This document shows positions 17,527 through 26,400 of a DNA stretch of 64,000 nucleotides, piece after piece (position 1 is the stretch's first letter; every line of letters starts with the position of its first letter). The notes beneath the pieces were generated by a model, which saw only the letters and a list, made by a program, of their open reading frames with translations, ran no database searches and was not told the origin of the DNA. Location: the NCBI GenBank assembly GCA_002353825.1, contig DEKJ01000031.1, forward strand, positions 1-64,000, written 5' to 3'. Position numbers and translations under genes: made by a program. Source of the stretch: Prevotella sp. UBA2725 (GTDB lineage Bacteria; Bacteroidota; Bacteroidia; Bacteroidales; Bacteroidaceae).

Positions 17527-19002
17527 ATGAGTTTTCTAATGATCGTTGAGCTCATTGTCGTCCTTGTCGCCCTTTGGGTAGGCGCACGCTATGGCTCTCT
17601 GGCACTTGGTGCCATCTCCGGTATAGGCTTGGCTGTACTGGTCTTCTGTTTCAACCTCAAGCCAGGCGACCCACCGACCGATGTCATCTACATCATCATC
17701 GCAGCCGTGACCTGTGCGGGTATGCTGCAAGCCTCGGGAGGTATGGACTGGATGATTCAGATTGCCGAGCGGTTGCTCCGTAAGCACCCCGACCGCATCA
17801 CCTTCCTCGCACCGTTCACCACTTTCTTCCTCACCGTCCTCGTCGGTACCGGTCATGTGGTCTACACCCTCATGCCGATCATCTGTGACATCGCGCTGAA
17901 GAAAGGCATCCGCCCCGAGCGCCCTTGTGGCATTGCGAGTATCGCCTCGCAGATCGGTATCACCTGCTCGCCGATCGCAGCAGCTGTCGTCGCCTTCTCC
18001 ACGATCTCTGCACAGTATGGCTTCCACGTCACCAATGTACAGATTATCATGGTGACGATCCCCGCCTGCATCATCGGTATCCTCATGGCAAGTCTCGCGA
18101 GCTATCACCGCGGCCTCGACCTCGACAAAGACCCGGAATTCCAGGCTAAACTCAAGGACCCCGTGAAGCGCGCTTACATCTACGGCAGCAACGCTACGAC
18201 ACTCGACAAGAAGATCTCCAAGGAGAGCAAACGTGCCGTATACATCTTCCTCGCAGCCCTCGTTCTCATCCTCGTCATTTCTATTCCACAGATGTTCGGT
18301 ATCAACGTTCTGCCTCACTGGGACAGTATCCAGGCGGTTGACGGAGCCGGAAACATCACAGTCTTCGGACGCACACAGATCACAGCCGCTCAGCTCGCCA
18401 AAGCCGGCGTAGTGCTCAGTGGCTACACGGAAGTCGTGCAGAAGCGCCTCACGATGAATGTCGTTATTCAGATCATCATGCTCACCGCTACAGCCCTGAT
18501 GATCATTGTCAGCAAGGCTAAGCCCAAAGCAGCCGTACAAGGCGCCGTATGGCAGAACGGTATGGTGGCTGTCGTAGCTATCTATGGTATCGCATGGATG
18601 AGTAATACTTACTTCGACAACTATCTCCCGCAGATGGAGCAGATGCTCGGCGGCATCGTCGGACAATATCCATGGACCATCGCTATCGCCTTCTTCCTCG
18701 TCTCCGTGCTCATCAACAGTCAGGGCGCCGTGGTCGTAGCCATGCTCCCGTTGGCTTACAGTCTGCACATCGAAGGTTGGGTGCTCTTAGGCGTGCTGCC
18801 GTCCGTCTACGGTTACTTCTTCATCCCGAACTATCCATCAGATATCGCAACGGTGAACTTCGACCGCTCGGGCACCACCGTCATTGGTAAGTACCTCTTG
18901 AACCACTCGTTCATGATGCCGGGCATGGTCCACGTCATCACGGCTACGATCTGTGGATACGGCATCAGTGCCCTCTTCCACTTCGTCTTCCATCTGTACT
19001 AA
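17527..19002 (+). CDS. dcuB: Anaerobic C4-dicarboxylate transporter, DcuA/DcuB family
   Basis: This 491-aa polytopic inner-membrane protein exchanges C4-dicarboxylates such as succinate and fumarate under anaerobic conditions. The N-terminal half closely follows the Dcu family pattern: VGARYGSLALG near residue 18, the LQASGGMDWM block near 68, GTGHVVYTLMPII near 110 and IRPERPCG near 130. It is somewhat longer than E. coli DcuB (446 aa), with an extra central loop. In succinate-producing Bacteroidales this would support succinate export or fumarate uptake. It is monocistronic. Confidence 0.9.
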   Translation: MSFLMIVELIVVLVALWVGARYGSLALGAISGIGLAVLVFCFNLKPGDPPTDVIYIIIAAVTCAGMLQASGGMDWMIQIAERLLRKHPDRITFLAPFTTFFLTVLVGTGHVVYTLMPIICDIALKKGIRPERPCGIASIASQIGITCSPIAAAVVAFSTISAQYGFHVTNVQIIMVTIPACIIGILMASLASYHRGLDLDKDPEFQAKLKDPVKRAYIYGSNATTLDKKISKESKRAVYIFLAALVLILVISIPQMFGINVLPHWDSIQAVDGAGNITVFGRTQITAAQLAKAGVVLSGYTEVVQKRLTMNVVIQIIMLTATALMIIVSKAKPKAAVQGAVWQNGMVAVVAIYGIAWMSNTYFDNYLPQMEQMLGGIVGQYPWTIAIAFFLVSVLINSQGAVVVAMLPLAYSLHIEGWVLLGVLPSVYGYFFIPNYPSDIATVNFDRSGTTVIGKYLLNHSFMMPGMVHVITATICGYGISALFHFVFHLY

Positions 19003-19056
19003 CAAATCATTTCGAGCTGTATAGTGGAAATGCTTCTTCTAGGTGGGGATGATAGT

Positions 19057-19338
19057 GCCTCGGAGAGGCACACTTCTTCATAACCCCAGGCTAAGCGAGC
19101 GTAGCGAGTGCAGCCTGGGGCTTTAGGTAGCGTGCGGACTACTTGAATTCCAGCCTCGAAGAGGCTGACTGCGCCTTGGCGCGCTATGTTAACGATACAA
19201 CCTATTAAATACATAGCGCACTTTCGTGCAGTCTGCCTCTCCGAGGCAGGGAATCAGTCAAATCAAGCCCTACAACACCCCAGTCTGCGTCGCTGCGCTC
19301 CTTAGACTGTGTTATGTAAAATTCAGCCTCTCCGAGGC
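19057..19338. repeat. 280-bp nested palindromic element, copy 2
   Basis: This 282-bp copy has GCCTCGGAGAGGC at 19057-19069 and its complement at 19326-19338, with internal CCCCAGGCT/AGCCTGGGG and GCGCCTTGGCGC hairpins. Left of it (about 19010-19030) is a degenerate outer motif TTTCGAGCTGTATAG that resembles the outer motif of copy 3. The element fills most of the gap between dcuB and the 3' end of recO; nothing else is visible in that gap. Confidence 0.85.
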
Positions 19339-19427
19339 TGTTTAGTTATAAACAGGAAACGAAAGAGCCATCTTGCAGATCTTACACCTTGCAAGAACTA
19401 AAAGTCAAGTCGTTTATTATCAAGTAC

Positions 19428-20150
19428 TTAGAATAACGACTTCAGTACTGACAGCGACTTCATCTCCGGAAAATTGGGCACATGAAGGCGATAATAGGTG
19501 ATAATAACGTCGAGACATTGCCCTCTTTCCTCACGATTCATCTTGAAAAAGCGCATGTTGTCGAAATTCATGCGCATCAAAAGTAGTATCTTTCGCGCAT
19601 CATTGGGCGCTAAATAGTCAGGATGGAGCGGACAATGGCTCACAAAGCTGCCATCACGCAGGTCAAACCATGCTCCTTCGCTATATTCTTCCAAGTTCGG
19701 ATAGAAGCCGATGAACAGCGTGACGTGGAGCATGAACACCAAATGGAAATTGGCAAAGCCTTCGGTGGCACCGTCAAGCCACAGAAGGCTTTTCTCTGTG
19801 AAGTCTTCCAAGTGGTCACTATCGTGCTCTCCCCGCGTGGCATAGAGCAGAAACTCAGCAAGGAACATGCCGATGGAGAGCTTATATGGATCGAAAGGAA
19901 TAGAGACAAACGGCCGCGCCATGCGGACGTCTCGTAGTCGCTGCAGCTCAGCCGTCGTCCGTTCGTCATAGTCGATCTCTAAGATTGTCAGTGGCTGGAA
20001 GAACTGCTTCTTGATCTTTCCGCGGTTCGTCTTCGAGAGTGTGCACGCAAACGACACACGACCCGAATGAGCCGTGAGCATGTCGACAATCATCCGTGAG
20101 TCTCCATATTTGACCGTGCGGAGCACGATAGCCTTCGTCTTTACTTCCAT
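19428..20150 (-). CDS. recO: DNA repair protein RecO
   Basis: The 240-aa recombination mediator has an N-terminal OB-fold (begins MEVKTKAIVLRTVKYGD) and a helical C-terminal domain. RecO anneals complementary strands and, with RecR, loads RecA onto SSB-coated DNA. The frame is open upstream to 20240, but that extension crosses its own promoter (-7 box at 20159-20166), so the ATG at 20150 is chosen. The zinc-binding cysteines of some RecO proteins are not evident. It is transcribed divergently from tRNA-Glu/rpsT. Confidence 0.9.
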   Translation of the reverse strand: MEVKTKAIVLRTVKYGDSRMIVDMLTAHSGRVSFACTLSKTNRGKIKKQFFQPLTILEIDYDERTTAELQRLRDVRMARPFVSIPFDPYKLSIGMFLAEFLLYATRGEHDSDHLEDFTEKSLLWLDGATEGFANFHLVFMLHVTLFIGFYPNLEEYSEGAWFDLRDGSFVSHCPLHPDYLAPNDARKILLLMRMNFDNMRFFKMNREERGQCLDVIITYYRLHVPNFPEMKSLSVLKSLF

Positions 20151-20158
20151 ATATTCGG

Positions 20159-20189
20159 CAAATATATGAAAAATCAGCCATTTAGCAAA
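20159..20189 (-). promoter_or_regulatory. recO promoter
   Basis: Read on the minus strand: -33 TTTG (20189-20186), a 19-nt spacer and -7 TATATTTG (20166-20159). Transcription should begin near 20153-20155, only 3-5 nt before the recO ATG at 20150, which implies an almost leaderless mRNA. Confidence 0.6.
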
Positions 20190-20206
20190 AATTCTTGGAC
20201 GAAAAT

Positions 20207-20237
20207 TTTGCCACATGACAAAAAAGCAGTAACTTTG
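20207..20237 (+). promoter_or_regulatory. Promoter of tRNA-Glu and rpsT
   Basis: -33 TTTG (20207-20210), a 19-nt spacer and -7 TAACTTTG (20230-20237), an ideal Bacteroidota promoter. Transcription would begin near 20243, about 15 nt before the tRNA. The tRNA and rpsT are probably co-transcribed. It is divergent from the recO promoter. Confidence 0.75.
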
Positions 20238-20258
20238 CACCCGCTTATTAAGAGCGAT

Positions 20259-20330
20259 GGTCCATTCGTCTATCGGTTAGGACGAGAGATTTTCATTCTC
20301 TAAAGAGCAGTTCGACTCTGCTATGGACTA
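20259..20330 (+). tRNA. tRNA-Glu (UUC)
   Basis: The 72-nt cloverleaf has acceptor arms GGTCCAT/ATGGACT, an anticodon loop TTTTCAT giving anticodon UUC, a T-arm AGCAG-TTCGACT-CTGCT and discriminator A. The CCA end is not encoded. It lies 48 nt upstream of rpsT. Confidence 0.93.
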
Positions 20331-20378
20331 CACTTCACAAGCAAAATAAAGCAGAAATAATAAAGAATAAACATAAAG

Positions 20379-20633
20379 ATGGCAAATCACAAATCGTCAA
20401 TCAAGAGAATCCGTCAGACTAAGGTCCGCACGTTGCACAACAAATACTATGCGAAGACGATGCGTAACGCTGTACGCAAGCTCCGCGCTACCACTGACAA
20501 GGACGAGGCTGTAAAGCTTTATCCCGCTGTTCAGAAGATGCTGGATAAGCTGGCTAAGACCAACATTATCCACAAGAACAAGGCTGCTAATCTGAAGTCA
20601 AGCCTCGCTCTGCACGTCAACAAGCTCGGCTAA
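20379..20633 (+). CDS. rpsT: 30S ribosomal protein S20
   Basis: The 84-aa basic helical protein begins MANHKSSIKRIRQ, the S20 signature, and ends with the typical HKNKAANLKSSLALHVNKLG-type segment. It binds 16S rRNA early in 30S assembly. Length is normal. It is co-transcribed with the upstream tRNA-Glu and is followed by a strong terminator. Confidence 0.97.
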   Translation: MANHKSSIKRIRQTKVRTLHNKYYAKTMRNAVRKLRATTDKDEAVKLYPAVQKMLDKLAKTNIIHKNKAANLKSSLALHVNKLG

Positions 20634-20699
20634 ACAATTGCCGAACGCTTGCTAAGTTCGACTCCGTCGAATTTCTTAGAGAAAGGATAGAAATTACAT

Positions 20700-20737
20700 C
20701 AGGCTGTACGAATCATCGTGCAGCCTGAATTGTTTTT
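20700..20737 (+). terminator. rpsT terminator
   Basis: A 12-bp stem (20700-20711 with 20716-20727, one G-U pair) with a 4-nt loop is followed by GAATTGTTTTT. A smaller hairpin, TTCGAC-TCC-GTCGAA, lies between the rpsT stop and this terminator (about 20657-20671). Confidence 0.85.
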
Positions 20738-20752
20738 GCACCCCCTACGACA

Positions 20753-20840
20753 AACCCATTCCACTGCAATCGCAACGCGAAAACGCTGTAACCACGCTGC
20801 GATTACGCCGTAATCGCAACACGATTCAACCTCAACCGCA
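20753..20840. repeat. 22-bp phased repeat array, 4 degenerate units
   Basis: Four 22-bp units have core centres at 20763.5, 20785.5, 20807.5 and 20829.5 (CCACTG, ACGCTG, ACGCCG, CAACCT). The CATTCCACTG and CAATCGCA segments match the last units of the array at 363-648. The repeat is degenerate but in exact register. Confidence 0.65.
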
Positions 20841-20968
20841 AACACTGCTTTAAACCTTGCAAACCGTGCACCTTGCAAACCTAGCATTAAGCTTTTTCCA
20901 AGTAAAACGATAACAACATTATTTCGACCTGTACGGTTGAACTTCCTTCTCTACTTATAGTTGATAGT

Positions 20969-21252
20969 GCCTCGGAGAGGCACACTCTGCATAAACCCAG
21001 GCAAGGAGCGTAGCGACGTAGCCTGGGGTGTATTGTAAAGGTTTATTTGGCTGATTCTCTGCCTCGGAGAGGCAGGCTGCACGATAGTGCGCTATGTCTG
21101 TAAACAGATTATTTCGTCAGCATAGCGCGCCAAGGCGCAGTCAGCCTCTCCGAGGCTGGAAATCAGGGATCCAAGCACAGTCTAAAATCCCCAGACTGCA
21201 GTCGCTATCGCTCCTTTAGTCTGGGGTTATGAAGAGTGTGCCTCTCCGAGGC
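20969..21252. repeat. 280-bp nested palindromic element, copy 3
   Basis: This 284-bp copy lies between the terminal 13-bp palindromes at 20969-20981 and 21240-21252. Outside it is an additional inverted motif, CGACCTGTACGGTTGAA on the left (about 20925-20941) and TCAACCGTACAGCTCGAA on the right (21275-21292), so the full inverted unit may be about 370 bp (20922-21293). A second CAACCGTACAGGTTG follows at 21300-21314. Confidence 0.85.
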
Positions 21253-21376
21253 ACTGTCCCAAACAGAAAGAAAATCAACCGTACAGCTCGAATTATTTTC
21301 AACCGTACAGGTTGAAAATATTTGTGATGATAGGCACTCATCAATCCGAAAAGCGGAGGAAACCTTTTTATTCAGA

Positions 21377-21411
21377 GTCACACAACTTTGTGTGACACAA
21401 ACTTGTGTGAC
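21377..21411. promoter_or_regulatory. Palindromic operator-like site upstream of the ATPase gene
   Basis: A perfect 9-bp inverted repeat GTCACACAA-CT-TTGTGTGAC (21377-21396) is followed by a third half-site TTGTGTGAC at 21403-21411, 15 bp after the previous one. The last half-site overlaps the -33 element of the ATPase promoter, as expected for a repressor site. The cognate protein is unknown. Confidence 0.6.
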
Positions 21412-21433
21412 TCGTTCTTTTTTCGTAACTTTG
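21403..21433 (+). promoter_or_regulatory. Promoter of the ATPase gene
   Basis: -33 TTG (21403-21405), a 20-nt spacer and -7 TAACTTTG (21426-21433), 17 nt upstream of the start codon. Confidence 0.6.
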
Positions 21434-21449
21434 CCCAAAAGTAAAGACG

Positions 21450-22595
21450 ATGGAAGAGAAGAAATTTGTATTTGGCGTACCGGTTACGGACTATAATTTC
21501 ACAGGCCGTGAGGAGGAGAGTCGTCGGTTACTGGCCGACTTTAATGGTGGCATTAATGTCATCCTCATGTCACCTCGCCGCATTGGAAAAACTTCCTTGG
21601 TAAAGCATGTCATCGAAAAGATAAACCGTGAGAATATCCTTGTAGTGTATATGGACATCTTTGGCTGTAAGACCGAATATGATATATACAACAAATTTGC
21701 CGGGGCTGTATTGGAACAGACGGCGAGCAAGAGTGACAAATGGCTTGAGGAAGCGAAAGACTTTCTCTATCGCCTGACACCTAAAATATCGTTCAGTCCG
21801 GACCCGACATCCGAATTCGGCATATCCCTCGGCATCACTCCTAAAACCCATACTCCGGAACAGATCTTAGCTCTTCCGCAGCAAATAGCTGAAAGGAAAG
21901 GCAAGCACATACTTGTTTGCATTGATGAATTTCAGCAGGTAGGAGAGCTAAGCAACAGTAAGCAGGTGCAGGCTCGTATGCGTGGTGTATGGCAATTGCA
22001 GCAATCTGTTTCCTACTGTCTCTTTGGCAGCAAGCATCATCTCATGGGAAGCATTTTCCTTAATCGAAGCATGCCTTTCTTCCAGTTTGGTGACCTGATC
22101 AATCTTCAGAAGATTCCTCAGGACACCTGGGTGAAATATATCGTAGAACATTTCGGAGAAGGGAAAAGAACTATCTCTGAAAGTCTGGCAATTAAAATAT
22201 GTGAGTTTGTTGATTGCTATTCCTCTTACGTCCAGCAGCTCTCATGGATCATCTATTCCCAAACACCGGAGAACAGTATCATCACTGATAAACAAGTAAC
22301 AGAGGGGTGCAATGACCTGCTTGCGGTCAACGATGCGCTCTTCATGCAACAGATAGAACCTTTGTCCGAATATCAGATGAATTTCATCCGGGCCATTGCT
22401 TCTAATGTACACAGCGACTTCACTTTAGAGAAGGTAAGGACTGAATATCATCTTGGCAGCTATAGTAACATTACGCGACTCACATCTGCTCTCTTAAAAC
22501 TCGATATCATCGAAAAGCGCAGGGATGGCATATTCTTGACTGACCCCGTCTTCGAAAAGTGGTTCAGAAAGAAAATGATATATACGAATATGTAG
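21450..22595 (+). CDS. AAA/STAND-type ATPase (archaeal ATPase_2-like)
   Basis: The 381-aa cytosolic protein has Walker A SPRRIGKTS (residues 41-49), an arginine-containing P-loop typical of the archaeal ATPase/ATPase_2 group, and Walker B ILVCIDE (154-160). A FGSKHHLM sensor-like segment follows. The C-terminal ~80 residues look like a winged helix (LEKVRTEYHLGSYSNITRLTSALLKLDIIEKRRDG). Such proteins are abundant in Bacteroidota, usually as single genes, with unknown roles. It sits in repeat-rich accessory DNA with its own promoter and an operator-like palindrome. Confidence 0.75.
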   Translation: MEEKKFVFGVPVTDYNFTGREEESRRLLADFNGGINVILMSPRRIGKTSLVKHVIEKINRENILVVYMDIFGCKTEYDIYNKFAGAVLEQTASKSDKWLEEAKDFLYRLTPKISFSPDPTSEFGISLGITPKTHTPEQILALPQQIAERKGKHILVCIDEFQQVGELSNSKQVQARMRGVWQLQQSVSYCLFGSKHHLMGSIFLNRSMPFFQFGDLINLQKIPQDTWVKYIVEHFGEGKRTISESLAIKICEFVDCYSSYVQQLSWIIYSQTPENSIITDKQVTEGCNDLLAVNDALFMQQIEPLSEYQMNFIRAIASNVHSDFTLEKVRTEYHLGSYSNITRLTSALLKLDIIEKRRDGIFLTDPVFEKWFRKKMIYTNM

Positions 22596-22628
22596 ATGGC
22601 GACGCCTTCCGTATCGTGATAAATATTA

Positions 22629-23225
22629 TCACTCTACCCTAAAATACATGGCATGACGGCTGGTGCCATCCTTGACAAGGCGGCCCTCTGCCACAAAAGT
22701 CGAGAGCCATTTCGTTGCAACATAGCGTGACAAAGTAAAATGCTCGCGCATGATGCGGACCGTGACATAACGGTTTGTGGAGAGACAAGCTTCAACTTTC
22801 TGCCACAATTCTTCCTCTTCGTAAATTGTGGAACGGGACGTCGTCTTGCTCTGTCGGAACTTGACATTGCTGCGGACAGCCGTAAGCAGTTCGCGCTCCG
22901 GAAGAAAGTTGATACCCCGAAGATAGATGTTCTTTCCCGTGATCTTACCATCACCCACAGGGAGTGACATACCCGCAGAGAGCGAAAGGTAACCGATGCC
23001 GTCGAGGTGGAAGCGACGGCCCGCGATAAGGCTCTGCTCGATAATATAACGCAGTTCCGACAACACTGCGCGTATATCAGCCCGCGTCAAAGTCGTCGAC
23101 TGCTCTATGCGCTTCTCTAACTGCTTGTTGGTCAGGGCTGGCTGCAGATCCAATGAGACAAATTGATGCTTACCGCCTTCACCACTGACATTGTTGATTG
23201 TTCCGATTTCGTAGTTTATTTCCAT
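22629..23225 (-). CDS. HU-like DNA-binding protein with C-terminal winged-helix-like extension
   Basis: The 198-aa protein has an N-terminal part (about 1-125) like the divergent HU/IHF-related proteins of Bacteroidota (TLTRADIRAVLSELRYIIEQ, then GRRFHLDGIGYL). The C-terminal ~65 residues (YEEEELWQKVEACL...VTVRIMREHFTLSRYVATKWLSTFVAEGRLVKDG) look like a winged helix. An upstream in-frame TTG would give 205 aa, but it overlaps the promoter -7 box (23244-23251), so the ATG at 23225 is chosen. Probably a DNA-architectural or regulatory protein. Confidence 0.7.
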   Translation of the reverse strand: MEINYEIGTINNVSGEGGKHQFVSLDLQPALTNKQLEKRIEQSTTLTRADIRAVLSELRYIIEQSLIAGRRFHLDGIGYLSLSAGMSLPVGDGKITGKNIYLRGINFLPERELLTAVRSNVKFRQSKTTSRSTIYEEEELWQKVEACLSTNRYVTVRIMREHFTLSRYVATKWLSTFVAEGRLVKDGTSRHAMYFRVE

Positions 23226-23243
23226 ATTGCCTAATGTTTTCGG

Positions 23244-23251
23244 CAAAGTTA
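23244..23251 (-). promoter_or_regulatory. -7 box of the HU-like gene promoter
   Basis: TAACTTTG on the minus strand, with TTTCG at about the right -33 distance (19-nt spacer). It lies 18 nt upstream of the chosen ATG and decides the start. Confidence 0.55.
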
Positions 23252-23306
23252 GACATTACCATCTTTTCTACGAAATCTCAGTGGGGCATCATATAGGACA
23301 TCATCG

Positions 23307-23394
23307 GCTGACACGTGTCAACCGACTTGCTGACACGTGACGAACAATCGGCTGTCACGTGACGAACAATCGGCTGACACGTGGCGAACAAACG
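23307..23394. repeat. 22-bp phased repeat array, 4 units, CACGTG core
   Basis: Four units start at 23307, 23329, 23351 and 23373, typified by GCTGACACGTGACGAACAATCG with the palindromic core CACGTG. The array begins 56 bp upstream of the HU-like gene's -7 box. The same unit recurs in the opposite orientation at 49310-49441. Confidence 0.85.
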
Positions 23395-23410
23395 GTGCTA
23401 TGGTATAGTT

Positions 23411-23440
23411 GCAGTGGCCACCCAATGTGGCGGCCACTGC
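23411..23440. terminator. Hairpin downstream of the beta-galactosidase gene
   Basis: The stem GCAGTGGCC/GGCCACTGC with a 12-nt loop lies 7 bp after the beta-galactosidase stop on the minus strand. There is no clear U-tract, so it may be a processing or Rho-assisted stop. Confidence 0.4.
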
Positions 23441-23446
23441 AAAGTA

Positions 23447-26400
23447 TCAAAGAGGCTTAATGACGAAGTGGAAGGTGCGATCAGCGAAGTGCACACGATA
23501 CTGCTCAAGAGGCAGGGCACCCCAACTGTTCGTACCACCTAAACCCTGCTGGATAAGGTCGAAGGTGAGCTCGGTGTACTTGCTCTTCGGCACCTCGGGA
23601 GAGTGGCGCTGATGCTTCTCCGTGCCCTCATCGAGATCCTTGATGTTGTAATGGAGCGCAGCAGCATCCATCCACGTGTCTACTGGCTCAATCTTCAGGC
23701 CGAAGCCGTTGCCGTCACTCTGCTTCCACCAACGGATATCGCTCTTTGTACCCGTCTCCTGCGGACGCATGTAAGGATAGAACTGCTGGTCCGCAGTGAG
23801 CGAATAGAGACCAATGCGCTCAGAGAGCTTGCGGTCACTGTAGTTCTCTATCGGACCGCGACCATACCACTCACTCTTGTCCATGCTGTAAGGCAGATCC
23901 ATCACCATGCCGAAGCGCAGCAAGTCGGGTGCCTTGGCATCGGGCGTGTTCTTGGTCATTGCCTGTGTGACCTCCATCTCGCCGTCGCCATAGACCTTGT
24001 AAGTAAGCGTTAGCTTGGCGTTGACCTCAGGCATGTCATAGGTTGCCGTAACGTTAGCTGCCGTACCATCGCTCTCATCATCCTTCTCGGCAGTGAGGGC
24101 TGTGAGCGTCATCTTCGGATCACGCCATACCTTGAGTTTGTTCTGCAGGTTGGCACCCATGTCGTTATCGGTCACAGCGCGCCAGAAGTTAGGCTTCAGC
24201 GTGCCGCCATCAGCTAAGAAGTTCTTACCACCAACAGTATAGTTAGTGAGCAATCCTGTCGTCTTGTCGAATGTCACATTAGCCTTTGCAGAGGAGATTA
24301 CGATTTGTGGGTCTTTCTTGCCGTTGTCAATCTTAACCTTGTCAGAGCAGTCGTTCTCCACATAGGTGTTAGGCGTAGCCTCGTTGACAGCTATCTGGTC
24401 GTAAGCCACGGTCTGTCCGGCCTCCATGAGCGGCTCTGCATTCTTGAGCTTGAAGTCGACATTGAGCATCACCTCACCATCATCAGGGATGTTGATAGGA
24501 AGCTTCACGGTCGCCGTCTGCTGCGGAGCGACATTGAGATTGTCTACAGTACCGTTCTGCACAGCCTTGCCATCCTTCATCAGTGCCCACTCCATACGGT
24601 AGTTGCTCAGGTCGCGGAAGAAATACTCGTTATGCACAGAGATAGTACCCTCAGAGAGATCCACAGGCTTCACCCAGATATTCTGATACTGATAAGCCAG
24701 TTCGTAAGCATGGGGGTTGAGCTGACGATCCGGAGCGATGATGCCATTGCAGTTGAAGTTGTTGTCTGAGGCATCGGTCTTATTGTAGTCGCCGCCGTAA
24801 GTATAGAGCGGTGACATGTTGCCTGTTCCCGGCTCATACTTGGCACTGATGGCATCATAGTCGGCTACCGTGCGCGAAGCCTTGAAATCGGGCTTGCGGT
24901 GCAGTCCCTGGTCTACGAAATCCCAGTCGTAACCGCCCTGGAACTTCGGATACTTACGGATGAGGTCCCAGTATTCCTTAAGGTTACCGCCGGAGTTGCC
25001 CATCGTGTGGTTGTACTCGCACTGAATAAGCGGACGAGTCTGCTTCGGGTCTTTGCTGTATTTCTCACACTGACCTACCTCATAATACATCGGGCAATAG
25101 ATATCTGAGGTGTTAGGACCACTCCACAGCCCACGCTCAAACTGAACGGGGCGCGATGTGTCCTGACCTTTGATCCAATTGTAGGCAGCAAGGAAGTTGT
25201 TGCTATTGTCGGTCTCGTTGCCGAGACTCCACACGATGATGGCTGGATGATTGTATTGCATCTCGACGTTGTGCTGGTTACGCTCAAGGATCTGCTTGGC
25301 GAAAGCCGGCTGTGCGGGAGGTGTCGACTGGTCGTTGCTATAACCGAAGGCGTGGCTCTCCTGGTTGGCCTCAGCCGTAACGTAGAGACCGTACTGGTCG
25401 CAGAGGTCGTACCAGCGTGGATCATCGGGATAGTGACAAGTGCGCACGGCGTTGATGTTGAGCCGCTTCATGATCTTGATATCCTGAAGCATGCGCTCCG
25501 GTGTGACAACATAACCACCATCAGGGTCCATCTCGTGGCGGTCGGCACCTTTGATATATACGGGCTGGCCATTGACGAGAAGCTGACTGTTCTTGATCTC
25601 TACCTTGCGGAAGCCCACCTTCTGCGGAATGACCTCCACGATGTTGCCCTTACGGTCTTTTACAAGGGTCTCAAGGGTGAAGATATAAGGCGTCTCTGCC
25701 GTCCACTTCTTCACATTGCGCACCATGAAGCGTGCTGTGCCCTCCGTGCGGCCACGGAAATCGGCGGTCTGCTTGGCTACGACAGTGCCGTTGGCATTGA
25801 GCAAACGGAACTCTACGATGGGGTTGCCTTTGACCCAAGCATCGATGAGCAACTCACCGTCCTTATAATCGTTCTCCAGATCGGGTGTGATGCGGATGTT
25901 CTCCATCTGCACCTTTGGGTCCTTGGCAAAGAGATAGCACTGACGCGCCACGCCGGAGAGACGCCAGAAGTCCTGGTCCTCATCCATGGAGCCGTCGCAC
26001 CAGCGGAAGGTCTGGAAAGCGATGAGGTTCTTGCCGGGATGGAGATACTTCGTGATGTCAAACTCAGCGGCTACCTTCGAGTCCTCGGTGTAGCCCACAT
26101 ACTGTCCGTTGACAAAGAGGTACATGTTCGACGTGACGCTGCCGAAATGGGCGATGACCTGCTTGCCGTTCCACGAAGCGGGGAGCTCGATGACGCGGTG
26201 GTAAGAACCTACGTGGTTGTCCTTCACGGGCACGCTTGTCGTCGTAGCGTTCTCCGGTGCGTACTCCGGCTTCCAGCCTTTGTAAACGTTGTTGTCCTTG
26301 AACTGGTAGCGCCAGGCAAGGCCGATGTTGACATACTCCGGGTCACCATAACCGTTGAGTTCCCAGATGCCGGGGATGTTCATCGTCTTCCACGAACTGT

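Noticed and set aside
17536..18768. 410-aa open frame opposite dcuB
   Set aside because: His/Asp-rich antisense translation of a membrane protein gene; not credible.
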